Assembly: GCA_005772855.1 (NCBI GenBank) | Contig: SXIK01000219.1 | Location: 55,120-119,119, forward strand | Direction: 5' to 3' | Length of the DNA: 64,000 bases | DNA from: Planctomycetia bacterium | GTDB lineage: Bacteria > Planctomycetota > UBA8108 > SXIK01 | Shown: in pieces, positions 44,901 through 53,170 of the stretch | How positions within the stretch are numbered: the stretch's first letter is position 1 | Layout of the letters: the number at the start of each line of letters is the position of its first letter | The notes under the pieces: generated by a model | What the model was told of the DNA's origin: nothing | Seen by the model: the letters and a program-made list of their open reading frames with translations, nothing else | Database searches by the model: none | Position numbers and translations under genes: made by a program

Positions 44901-45890
44901 TCACCAAAGGTGCGGTATGCCGACTGCATGGAGTCGAATGACGTCCTCCATGAAATTCAGCTCTTCTTGACTCAGCACGACATCGGCAGCGCGGGCATTT
45001 TCGCGCGCCTGCTGCGCATTGCGAGCGCTGACGAGCGCATGGGTCACGCCGCGCTGCGCCGTCGTCCAGGCCAGGGTCAACTGTGCCAAAGTAATCCGGT
45101 GGCTTCTGGTGATCGGCTCGAACAATGCGAGCATGCTAGCCACTTTCTCGCGGTGGGTGCGATCAAAGCGGGAGTAGGTCCGCCGTAAGTCGTCGCCCGA
45201 GAATTGGCGGTCCGTGCCGATCTTGCCGGTGAGTAGCCCCTGAGCCAGCGGGGAGTAAGCAATCATCGCGATATTGTTGGCGCGACAGTAAGGCAAGAGA
45301 GCAGCCTCCTGATCGCGGTTGATCATGCTGTACTCTTCCTGATCGGTGTCCAGGGGACCGACCCTGTTGTAGGCCGCGAGCTGCTCCACGGTCATATTGC
45401 CCATTCCGACAGCCCGGATCTTGCCTTCCCGCTTCAGATCGAGCAGAGCGCCCAGGGTCTCCTCGATCGGTGTTGTCGCCTCCTGCCAGTGCACTTGATA
45501 GAGATCGATGTGGTCTGTGGAGAGACGGCGGAGGCTTTGCTCCAGTTCATATCGGATCGAATCCGCGCCAAGAAAGCGGTAAACGGCCTTGCCACCTTCT
45601 TCCATGTGATACTGGCCCCGGGTTGTGTGCCAGACCAGTCCGCACTTGGTTGCCAGGATCACCTTCTGCCGACGGCCAGCAATGGCCTTCCCCACAATCT
45701 CCTCTGCCAGCCCCAACCCGTAGGCCGGTGCAGTGTCGATCAGGTTGATGCCCTCGTCGATCGAGGCCTGTATGGCCTGTATGGAAGCTGTCTCCTCGGT
45801 ACCACCCCACATCCAACCGCTGATGGCCCAGGTGCCCAGCCCAACAATGGAGGCTTCAATGCCAGATTGTCCCAACGGTCGATACTGCAC
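44901..45890 (-). CDS. Aldo/keto reductase
   Basis: A 329-aa NADPH-dependent (beta/alpha)8 reductase. The catalytic tetrad is visible as D52 and Y57 (NLIDTAPAYGLG), K82 (LATKCG) and the His in YQVHWQE (about 124). The nucleotide-binding end is ALVSARNAQQARENARA. The GTG at 45890 is chosen because it is preceded by AAGGAGAAGGACC, and the frame begins at QYRPLGQSGIEAS as in relatives; an upstream start at 45977 adds a non-conserved Arg-rich piece. It is the first gene of the AKR-SDR-E1 alpha-E1 beta group. Substrate class (sugar aldehyde or ketone) is inferred from the neighbours. Confidence 0.92.
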   Translation of the reverse strand: MQYRPLGQSGIEASIVGLGTWAISGWMWGGTEETASIQAIQASIDEGINLIDTAPAYGLGLAEEIVGKAIAGRRQKVILATKCGLVWHTTRGQYHMEEGGKAVYRFLGADSIRYELEQSLRRLSTDHIDLYQVHWQEATTPIEETLGALLDLKREGKIRAVGMGNMTVEQLAAYNRVGPLDTDQEEYSMINRDQEAALLPYCRANNIAMIAYSPLAQGLLTGKIGTDRQFSGDDLRRTYSRFDRTHREKVASMLALFEPITRSHRITLAQLTLAWTTAQRGVTHALVSARNAQQARENARAADVVLSQEELNFMEDVIRLHAVGIPHLW

Positions 45891-46298
45891 GGTCCTTCTC
45901 CTTGACAGGGTTGTGCTTGCCCATCGGGGCGACTTTCCACGGAAAGCTAGCGGTGCCTCAACAAGGAAAGTCCGCAAAAGAAATGGTCACCAGTCGCAAT
46001 CGATCAGAGTAATTTCCACCGTAATCTCACCGATGTCCAAGTGAAATTTCTCTCCTGGCGAGAATGGGGCTCACACCGAGTCTTGACAGCCCGTTGAACC
46101 TATCCTGGCGGAAGTAACGCTCCGAGATCTCTGTTGTGCTTGCGCAGTGCGTCGAACCCGTGCAGTCGCAGCGCTGCCGCATGGACCTGGTGGGCAGGCT
46201 GTCACGGACGTCCGGAGCGATGGCGCATCGCCCGAAGATTTCTTTGCTTGCGGTACGAGGACGTCTCAGTAGGCTGAAGAGTTTTCCGCGAGCTTGCC
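45891..46298. other. Divergent region between the AKR and ABC genes
   Basis: This gap contains the second copy of the CAGCCCGTTGAACC repeat at 46086 and TTGACA at 46082, without a matching -10. It should contain promoters in both directions. No gene was recognised. Confidence 0.4.
46086..46112. repeat. Short direct repeat, copy 2
   Basis: CAGCCCGTTGAACC followed by TATCCTGGCGG, matching copy 1 at 43968 in about 22 of 25 bases and in the same orientation. Confidence 0.5.
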
Positions 46299-48140
46299 AT
46301 GACTGCCAACGTCTCCATGAGTCGCATACTCCTGCGAATCCTGGGCTTCGTACGCCCGCACCGTCGCCTGCTCTTGGCTGTTTATTTCTTTCTCGCACTG
46401 GCTCAGGCCTGCGAGCTGGCAGGCCCCTGGATTCTGGGGGCTGCCATTGACCACTTGCTGGCCCTGAGCTCTCAGAGGGGCCTCGCCTCGCCTCCTCCCG
46501 AGAGTGGCAAGCTGATTACTTACGGCCTGGCTTTTCTCGTGATCGGGTTCTTGGGCCAGCTGGTGAACTTCCGCAAGGAGGTCTTGCGCACTCGACTCAA
46601 CACCCAAGTTCTGTGCGACATCCGCGTGCGACTCTATGACACGATTCAACGGCTTTGCTTCCGCTACCACGATGGCAATCATTCGGGAGATCTCATCACC
46701 AAGGCCACGCGTGATATCTACCAGGTGCACACGCTGTACGCAGAGACCATCTTCCTGGGTGCCGAGATCCTCATACTGGTCAGCGGCGCAGCCGTGCTGA
46801 TCGCGCTACAGGACTGGCGGCTCGCCCTGTTTGCGTTTTCAACCTTGCCCATTGCTGCCGGCATTGTCGTTCGCGCAGCCAGGCGATTGCGTGGGCTTTC
46901 TCGAGCCGCCAGCGACCAGTACGACGCCGTCACACGAGTACTCCAGGAGAGCATCAGCGGTGTCCGGGTCGTCAAGGCCTTTGCCCAAGAGCCCGCCGAA
47001 ATTGACAAGTTCGAGCGTGAGACGTCGAGCTACCTCGACCGCACCTTGACCTCCGTTCGCTACTTCGCTCTGAACTTGCCGCTGGCCGGCGCGATTCTCA
47101 ACCTTGGCATTCCGATCACGCTCCTCGGGGGCGCATTCCTCTACTCGCGGGGTACCCTGGGGGTGGGCCAGATCGCCGTGGCGGTCCTTTATCTGTCGAA
47201 AATATCGAACGTCTTGCGACTGCTCAATCGGGTCGTGCAGACGCTCCAGGAAGCGGCCTCGGGCGGCGACCGCATCTTCTCGGTGCTCGACGCCGAGGCT
47301 CAGGTGCGGGAGCCACAAGACCCGCGCTCCTTGCCAGCTCACGGCCCTGGCGAGGTGGTGCTCAAGGACGTTCATTTCGCCTATGAAGCGGGCACGCCAG
47401 TGCTTCAGGGCGTTTGCCTCAAGATTGCCGCTGGCAAGCGGACTGCTGTCGTTGGCCCGACTGGCTGTGGCAAGAGTTCGCTCGCCAACCTTATTCCGCG
47501 CTTCTATGACGTCACCCAGGGCTGCATTACCCTCGATGGCGTTGATGTCCGGCATCTCTCCCTGCGCCAGCTGCGGCAAGCCGTGAGCCCGATTTTTCAA
47601 GACACGTTCTTGTTCTCCATGACCATCAGCGAGAACATTGCCTACGGACGCCCCGAAGCAACTCGCGAGGATATCGAACGCTGTGCCGGGGCAGCGCAAA
47701 TGCACGATTTCATCCTCAAGTTGCCCCAGGGTTACGACACGATCGTCGGCGAGAGAGGTCTGAGCTTGAGCGGCGGCCAAAAACAGCGTCTCGCGATCGC
47801 CCGGGCCTTCCTGATGAATCCCCGCGTCTTGATCATGGACGACTGCACCGCCAGCGTCGATGCCGAGACCGAAAAGAAGCTACAAGAAGCAATGGTTGAG
47901 CTTTCGCGCGGGCGCACCACGGTCATCATTGCGCAGCGTTTTTCAAGCGTTGTCGACGTGGATCAAATCATTTTCCTCGATCAAGGCCGGGTGGCGGCCA
48001 TGGGCACGCACGCCGAGCTCCTCGCAAGTTGCCAGCCCTACGCCGAGCTGTACTTGCTACAAGTGCAAGTTACGTTGGGTGAAGCTGAACGCCAAGCCAC
48101 TGGTGACCCAACGTGCCTGGCGAGCGGAGCCACTCCATGA
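46299..48140 (+). CDS. ABC exporter half-transporter with a degenerate ATP site
   Basis: A 613-aa type IV ABC exporter subunit with an N-terminal six-helix membrane domain and a C-terminal nucleotide-binding domain. Walker A is GPTGCGKSS (386-394) and the signature LSGGQ (490-494) is canonical. The catalytic glutamate after Walker B is replaced by D515 (LIMDDCTAS), and the H-loop His is Q546 (IIAQRFSS). These two changes mark the degenerate half of a heterodimeric exporter, and the next gene supplies the matching features. Its stop overlaps the next start (ATGA), as expected for an obligate pair. It lies at the end of the E1/SDR/AKR group but is divergent from it. Substrate unknown; a lipid-linked glycan or metabolite is likely from context. 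Confidence 0.92.
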   Translation: MTANVSMSRILLRILGFVRPHRRLLLAVYFFLALAQACELAGPWILGAAIDHLLALSSQRGLASPPPESGKLITYGLAFLVIGFLGQLVNFRKEVLRTRLNTQVLCDIRVRLYDTIQRLCFRYHDGNHSGDLITKATRDIYQVHTLYAETIFLGAEILILVSGAAVLIALQDWRLALFAFSTLPIAAGIVVRAARRLRGLSRAASDQYDAVTRVLQESISGVRVVKAFAQEPAEIDKFERETSSYLDRTLTSVRYFALNLPLAGAILNLGIPITLLGGAFLYSRGTLGVGQIAVAVLYLSKISNVLRLLNRVVQTLQEAASGGDRIFSVLDAEAQVREPQDPRSLPAHGPGEVVLKDVHFAYEAGTPVLQGVCLKIAAGKRTAVVGPTGCGKSSLANLIPRFYDVTQGCITLDGVDVRHLSLRQLRQAVSPIFQDTFLFSMTISENIAYGRPEATREDIERCAGAAQMHDFILKLPQGYDTIVGERGLSLSGGQKQRLAIARAFLMNPRVLIMDDCTASVDAETEKKLQEAMVELSRGRTTVIIAQRFSSVVDVDQIIFLDQGRVAAMGTHAELLASCQPYAELYLLQVQVTLGEAERQATGDPTCLASGATP

Positions 48141-49924
48141 TCTCGACCGTTGACCTTGCAGAAGAGCTGGCGATGGCACCCCCTAGCCGCAAGCTCGTGC
48201 GCAAGCTCCTGGTCTTTGTGCGCCCCTACCGTCGTCTCTTCGCGCAATTGCTGCTTCTCGAACTCCTGTTCGTACTGGCGCGAGTGGCAGGGCCGCACAT
48301 CGTCAAGCGTCTGATCGATCACGGGATCCCGGCGCGTGCCTACAGGGAGTTGTTGATGCTCAGCGGACTCCTGATTCTCTCGTACATGCTTTGCTGGCTG
48401 TTTGACTTCATTCAATTTCGGATGAACATGATTGCTGGCCAACACATCCTCAACGACTTACGCCGAGCCGTCTTTCACCACGTTCAGTTCTTGTCGATGA
48501 GCTACTTCGACAAGACCAAGGCCGGCAAGATTATCTCGAGAGTCGACCGCGATGTCGCCGCCATGGAGCATCCCATGGTTTGGGGACCACTCACCGTCAT
48601 CAACGGCGCCTTCTATCTCATCTTTTCTGGGGCCAGCATGGCGTTTTATAGCTGGAAGCTCTGCCTGGTGATTTTGGCGTTGGTGCCCCCGCTTCTGTTG
48701 GCCTCGGAAATTTTCCGCCGCAGGGGTATCGTCGCCTATCGCCGCTGCCGCGAATCACTTGCCGTGCTCACCGCCAACGTTGCTGAAAGTATTTCGGGGA
48801 TCAAGGTCACCCAGGCCTTTGCTCGCGAGACACAAAACCTGAGCTTCTACTCGACGCTGGCCCAGCGCCATGCCGCTCGTGTTTGCGAGGCCGCGATCGT
48901 CTGGAATCTCTATTCGCCTTTCGTCCGCACGCTTTACATTGTGGGCACCAGCATCATCATTTTCTACGGCGGCCACCTGGTCTCGATCGGGGAGATTGAA
49001 GTGGGTGTGTTGGCGGCCTTTGTCCTTTATCTGGGCATGTTTTTTGGGCCGATCTTCGAGCTGAGCGCGCTGTTTAACGAGATCTTGCATGGTTGCTCGG
49101 CAGCGGAACGAATCTTTCAACTTCTCGATACCCAGCCGCAAGTCAAGGACCTCCCCCAGGCACAACCCTTGCCGCGGCTTGAGGGGCGAGTGCAATTCGA
49201 GGACGTCTCCTTCCGCTATCAGAAGGAGGGCAGTCAGGATCGACCCTGGATCTTGCGCAATGTTTCCTTCACGGTGGAGCCGGGAGAAATGGTTGCCTTC
49301 GTCGGGCAGACAGGTTCCGGCAAGAGCACCATCATCAACTTGATCTCCCGCTTTTATGAGCCTGACCAGGGGCGCGTGCTGGTCGATGGGCTCGACCTTG
49401 CCCGGCATTCGTTGGCCTCACTGCACGAGCAAATGGGAATCGTACTGCAGGAGAACTTTCTCTTCTCGGGGACGATTTTCGAAAATTTGCGCTATGCGCG
49501 ACCTGCCGCCACGCGCCAGGAAGTCGAATCGCTGGCTCGCCTTCTCAGGGCCGACGATGTCATCGCGCGCCTCCCCCGAGGTTACGACACGCTCGTCGGC
49601 GAACGTGGCACGAGCCTTTCCCAGGGCGAGCGACAGCTCATTTGTTTCGTGCGCGCCTTGGTGGCAAATCCCCGCCTATTGATCTTCGACGAAGCCACCA
49701 GCTCCGTCGACACTGTCACCGAGGATCGCCTGCAACGCGCCCTGTGGAAGCTCGTCGAGGGGCGCACCAGCTTTGTCGTCGCCCATCGACTGTCGACGGT
49801 CCGCCGTGCTGATCGCATCTTCGTCGTCGATGGCGGCGAAATCATCGAGTCGGGTAGCCACGCAGAGCTTGTCCGCGCCGGGGGCCGATACACGCAGCTC
49901 CACCGGGAGTATGTGCGAGTGTGA
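48137..49924 (+). CDS. ABC exporter half-transporter, catalytic partner
   Basis: A 595-aa partner of the preceding half-transporter. Walker A GQTGSGKST (390-398), Walker B with E519 (LLIFDEATSS) and H550 (VVAHRLST) are all canonical, but the signature motif is LSQGE (494-498) instead of LSGGQ. In the heterodimer this signature pairs with the degenerate Walker B site of the first subunit, so one ATP site should be active and one not. Start at 48137 is chosen from the ATGA overlap; a frame from 48113 is less likely. Last gene of the two-gene unit, followed by a convergent sulfotransferase gene 55 bp away. Confidence 0.93.
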   Translation: MISTVDLAEELAMAPPSRKLVRKLLVFVRPYRRLFAQLLLLELLFVLARVAGPHIVKRLIDHGIPARAYRELLMLSGLLILSYMLCWLFDFIQFRMNMIAGQHILNDLRRAVFHHVQFLSMSYFDKTKAGKIISRVDRDVAAMEHPMVWGPLTVINGAFYLIFSGASMAFYSWKLCLVILALVPPLLLASEIFRRRGIVAYRRCRESLAVLTANVAESISGIKVTQAFARETQNLSFYSTLAQRHAARVCEAAIVWNLYSPFVRTLYIVGTSIIIFYGGHLVSIGEIEVGVLAAFVLYLGMFFGPIFELSALFNEILHGCSAAERIFQLLDTQPQVKDLPQAQPLPRLEGRVQFEDVSFRYQKEGSQDRPWILRNVSFTVEPGEMVAFVGQTGSGKSTIINLISRFYEPDQGRVLVDGLDLARHSLASLHEQMGIVLQENFLFSGTIFENLRYARPAATRQEVESLARLLRADDVIARLPRGYDTLVGERGTSLSQGERQLICFVRALVANPRLLIFDEATSSVDTVTEDRLQRALWKLVEGRTSFVVAHRLSTVRRADRIFVVDGGEIIESGSHAELVRAGGRYTQLHREYVRV

Positions 49925-49978
49925 TCGGTCGGACTTCGATCGGTGACTATCGCCGGGCTGGTCAGGAAGCTCGTCCGG

Positions 49979-51058
49979 TCAGCTGACCCGGGCCGCGAAG
50001 AACTCGTGAAGCACCTGCTCGCAGGCAGATTCGCGCCGCTGGAACCAGTCGTCATCCGCGAACTCTCGCCATTTGCCGAGCTTGGGCTGTTCCACGAGCT
50101 TGACAGCGGCTTCGAGGTCGCATGGGTCCATGCCGAGCGTGTGAAAAAGGCTTTGGAGCTGCGGCCTGGGGTTCTTGATGATCTCCTCGTAGGACACAGA
50201 GATGTGAGCGTATTTCTTGCCGAACAGATACGAGAGCTTCCAGATGTAGTAGAAGAGATCGTAAGGATGCTCGTTGTGGCGTTCGTCGAGGAAAGGGAAG
50301 TGGTACTTGAGATCGCGTGCCCAACGTAGCAGGTAAAACTTGTCCTGGGCCTCGAACGCGGCTGTCGAGGCGTCCCTGGGGAAGCTCTTGAGGTCCATCA
50401 GTGCGGAGCACCACTGGTCGCGCGGGTGCCGAAAGAGATGGATGAGCTTGGCGCCCGGAAAGTTGCGGCGTAGCCAGGGCAGCCGGAAATCAACCCGGTT
50501 GAACTGAAGCACGGGTCGTCCCTGCGATTTCTTTATCAAGATCTCAATGTAGCGCTGCAGGCCCGGGTCCCAGAAGCTAGCGTCCATGAACAGGTTCCTG
50601 TCGACCCACTCCTCGCGGTACCAATTTCCCAATTCTGGCAATCCGTCGTACTCTCGCCAGTAGTCGGTCACGTTCTTGTGGGTACTGTCGACACGTTGGC
50701 CTCGCAGCGCCGGATCGAACCAGCGGCGCTCATTCAGGGGTTCGTAGTAAGAGGTGAACCCCTTGAGGCTGCGGAAGACGTTCCACAGGAAAGTCGAACC
50801 ACTGCGGAACCGCGCCGTTATGAAGATAACGTCGGTTCTTGCTCGAGTGCTCTCGGAGCCATGGCGCACTCCGAGCTCTGGATAGGGTCTGCCGTTGAGG
50901 TCTGCTGCCATTGCCGTCGCCGAGATATCAGGCCCGGACTGAAGCAGCCCTCGCAGCGTCTCGAAGGCGATTGCCCTGGCATCTTCGGTCGCGGAGACTC
51001 TCTGGATGAATCGGAACAGTAGCCTTCGCAGGTACTTGCGGGCGGACTTTAGTATCAT
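49979..51058 (-). CDS. Sulfotransferase family protein
   Basis: A 359-aa PAPS-dependent sulfotransferase. The 5'-phosphosulfate-binding motif is RFRSGSTFLW at 83-92, and the 3'-phosphate-binding segment is LIHLFRHPRDQWCSALM at about 204-220. The fold resembles Stf0/heparan-type carbohydrate sulfotransferases more than estrogen-type. There is no signal peptide or clear membrane helix, so it is predicted to work in the cytoplasm on an intermediate. Its position next to glycosyltransferases and a prenyltransferase suggests that a glycan is sulfated; that is inference. It starts 70 bp downstream of the UbiA gene in the same direction. Confidence 0.85.
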   Translation of the reverse strand: MILKSARKYLRRLLFRFIQRVSATEDARAIAFETLRGLLQSGPDISATAMAADLNGRPYPELGVRHGSESTRARTDVIFITARFRSGSTFLWNVFRSLKGFTSYYEPLNERRWFDPALRGQRVDSTHKNVTDYWREYDGLPELGNWYREEWVDRNLFMDASFWDPGLQRYIEILIKKSQGRPVLQFNRVDFRLPWLRRNFPGAKLIHLFRHPRDQWCSALMDLKSFPRDASTAAFEAQDKFYLLRWARDLKYHFPFLDERHNEHPYDLFYYIWKLSYLFGKKYAHISVSYEEIIKNPRPQLQSLFHTLGMDPCDLEAAVKLVEQPKLGKWREFADDDWFQRRESACEQVLHEFFAARVS

Positions 51059-51128
51059 TGGATGGAAGCGTGTAAAGGCAGCTTCAAGAGAAGATTGAGT
51101 CCATCAGCAGCGTTGCCGCCACGGCGCC

Positions 51129-52136
51129 TCAGTGGGGAGGGGATCCCAGGGTCCAAAGCGGCGCAGCGCGGGAGCGATCCACGTGAAACCAGTCATAGAA
51201 CACTGGGATATTCGTGAACATGAGCAGGACGAAGAAAATCACGCTGACGATGGAGTAGATGAGAAAACCCCTTTCGCGGTGCAGCTTCTCGGGATTCTGA
51301 ACCGGGCTGTTTGGCTTGAGTCCCAGGTTTAGATAGTAAGCGAAAAAACCGGCGGCTATCGGCACGTAGAGGATTAGCTCCAGGTGGTAGCGGACGATGA
51401 ACATCCCCGAGAAGAGCCCGCATGCTGTGACGTAAAAGAGCATGCTCACGAGGAGACGGTCTTCATTGTAGAAGCCAAAGGACTTGCGGTAGCCGGCGGC
51501 AACCGCAGGATCACCGATGCGCCGCAGCTCTGCGAAGCGCTTGGTGGCCATGAAGAACGCGCCAGCCATCCAGTAGGCCAAGATTAGCGAAACCGGGGGG
51601 AAAAGATGCGAGATGAGAGCGAACCAGCCCAGGAGCAGTCGGATGGCGTTGTTGACGGACTCGCTGAGGACGTCCACGTACGGCCAGTCCTTGGTGCGGA
51701 CGGGCGGGACATTGTAGGCAATACCCATGACCCAAAGCCAAATTGCAGCATAGGCAAAGTTCGGGTTGATGAGAAATGCGAGCCAGATACCAACCACGGC
51801 GAGCAGAATCCACTGGCCGTAAGCGATGGCCGGTCGAACCTTGCCGGACGGCACCGGACGATTCTTTTTCTGCGGGTGCAGCTTGTCCGTCCGACTGTCC
51901 AGCAGCTCATTGAGGGTGTAATTGCTTGAAGCGATGAGGCACGTGGAGATAACGGCCAGGAACAAGGTATCCAGGCTGTTCCATGCGATGAGCGAAGTGT
52001 CGTAGGAAAACGCAAGGAGCACGCCGAGCAGCATGAAGGCGTTTTTGAACCAATAGTCAATCCTCATGATCTGCAGATACGGCAGGAGGCGGTCGAGGAG
52101 ACGCGGTTCAGGCGACGGGGTCGCGGTGGAGCTCAC
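51129..52136 (-). CDS. UbiA-family prenyltransferase (DPPR synthase-like)
   Basis: A 335-aa integral membrane prenyltransferase with about nine helices. The aspartate-rich motif is NELLDSRTDKLHPQKKNRP (76-94), which fits the decaprenyl-phosphate phosphoribosyltransferase branch (Rv3806c-like), where a HPxKKxRP tail is typical, and the second motif is DVLSESVNNAIRLLLGW. This enzyme moves phosphoribose to polyprenyl phosphate, the first step to polyprenyl-phosphoarabinose. It starts with GTG at 52136, overlapping the end of the HAD gene by 29 bp. In some bacteria HAD and UbiA parts are fused into one protein; here they are separate. A ubiquinone role is not supported by the sequence. Confidence 0.85.
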   Translation of the reverse strand: MSSTATPSPEPRLLDRLLPYLQIMRIDYWFKNAFMLLGVLLAFSYDTSLIAWNSLDTLFLAVISTCLIASSNYTLNELLDSRTDKLHPQKKNRPVPSGKVRPAIAYGQWILLAVVGIWLAFLINPNFAYAAIWLWVMGIAYNVPPVRTKDWPYVDVLSESVNNAIRLLLGWFALISHLFPPVSLILAYWMAGAFFMATKRFAELRRIGDPAVAAGYRKSFGFYNEDRLLVSMLFYVTACGLFSGMFIVRYHLELILYVPIAAGFFAYYLNLGLKPNSPVQNPEKLHRERGFLIYSIVSVIFFVLLMFTNIPVFYDWFHVDRSRAAPLWTLGSPPH

Positions 52137-52913
52137 GATCTAACTCCCGAAAGTTGGGCAGACAAGCGTAGCATTCTCGACAAGTTTTGACATCGCCGCG
52201 CGGTGATCTCCTGCCCACGATGACGCACGGCATGCCGCAGGCTTGAGCGCCTGCGGCGTCGACTTCCGTGCGGTCGCCAACATGGAGGACCTCCTCGAGG
52301 GAGAGCCCCCAGTGAGCGCAGGCCTTGAGATACCCGACAGTTAGGGGCTTGAATGCATTGACGTCGGGATCAGCGGCGTAAATCTTGAGCGAAATGGCGG
52401 TTGCCATGCCGAGGGCGGAGACCTTCTCCTCGACGGGATAGCCCCAGAAGACCCCGCGCGGCACTCGTCGCCTCTCGAGGCAGCCGAGAAGTTCGTCGAG
52501 CCCGGCTTGTTTGCAGACGTGGAGGTACTTGATGGGCCTGCCGTACATCCAGCGCTTGACAATGGTTTCAACGCGTGCCGGCGACACGCCGGCTCTCGCC
52601 GCAGCCTCCGTGTACTGACGCTCGGCGAGCCGCGCTTCACTCGGCGGCGTTTCCCGTGGATGTTCGCGTACGCGGCGAAAAATTCTCAAGACTTTCCAGG
52701 TCTGGCGAGTTTCCGATAATGACTGGTTGGTGAGTGGCAGCAAGGCCAGCTCCGCCGCCATCAGGAGACGTAGACGCTGTTGCAAGTAGAGGGTCCCTCC
52801 AGGTCAGACAGGACGGCCCGGACGGGTCGGCCCGCGAGGTGGAGGGGAGCGTTGCCGCCAGTGGCGCGATCCGGAGGCGACCTCATCCAATTCCAATCAG
52901 GCTCTCGGCTCAT
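52108..52913 (-). pseudogene. HAD-family phosphatase with a single-base frameshift
   Basis: The minus strand encodes a HAD hydrolase in two frames. The first frame (start M at 52913 or 52886) runs to RPVRAVLSDLEG, the HAD nucleophile region; the second continues TLYLQQRLRLLMAAELALLP and later YAADPDVNAFKPLTVGYL and LHVGDRTEVDAAGAQACGMP, the rest of the fold. The frames join at about 52795 if one base is restored in GGACCC, giving SDLEGTLYLQQ. The second acidic residue of the nucleophile motif is Glu (DLE) rather than Asp. It would act as a phosphatase on the UbiA product or substrate. A sequencing error cannot be ruled out, since the remainder is intact. Confidence 0.75.
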
Positions 52914-53170
52914 TTGAAAAGGGTTTGTAGCAGCAGCCTCGATGCGCGGGGGATCTCGAAAGACCAAGTCTCGAGCCCAAATGGATACCAGAGCGAGCGG
53001 GGTGAACACAAGACCGACGGCCTGAGCGGAATGCTGCGACCACTGACGCCAGCTCCGGCCGTGGATCGCGGCAGAGGCGTGGAGGATCAAGATTGGTGCC
53101 AAGGCTTGAGCCAGGATGTTTCAGGCATGCAAGTGACAATGCGCGAAATATCACCTGCTTACCTGGCAGG

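Noticed and set aside
45978..46082. TTGACA at 46082 as a promoter for the ABC genes
   Set aside because: No -10 box lies at 15-19 nt; the nearest TATCCT is only 12 nt away.
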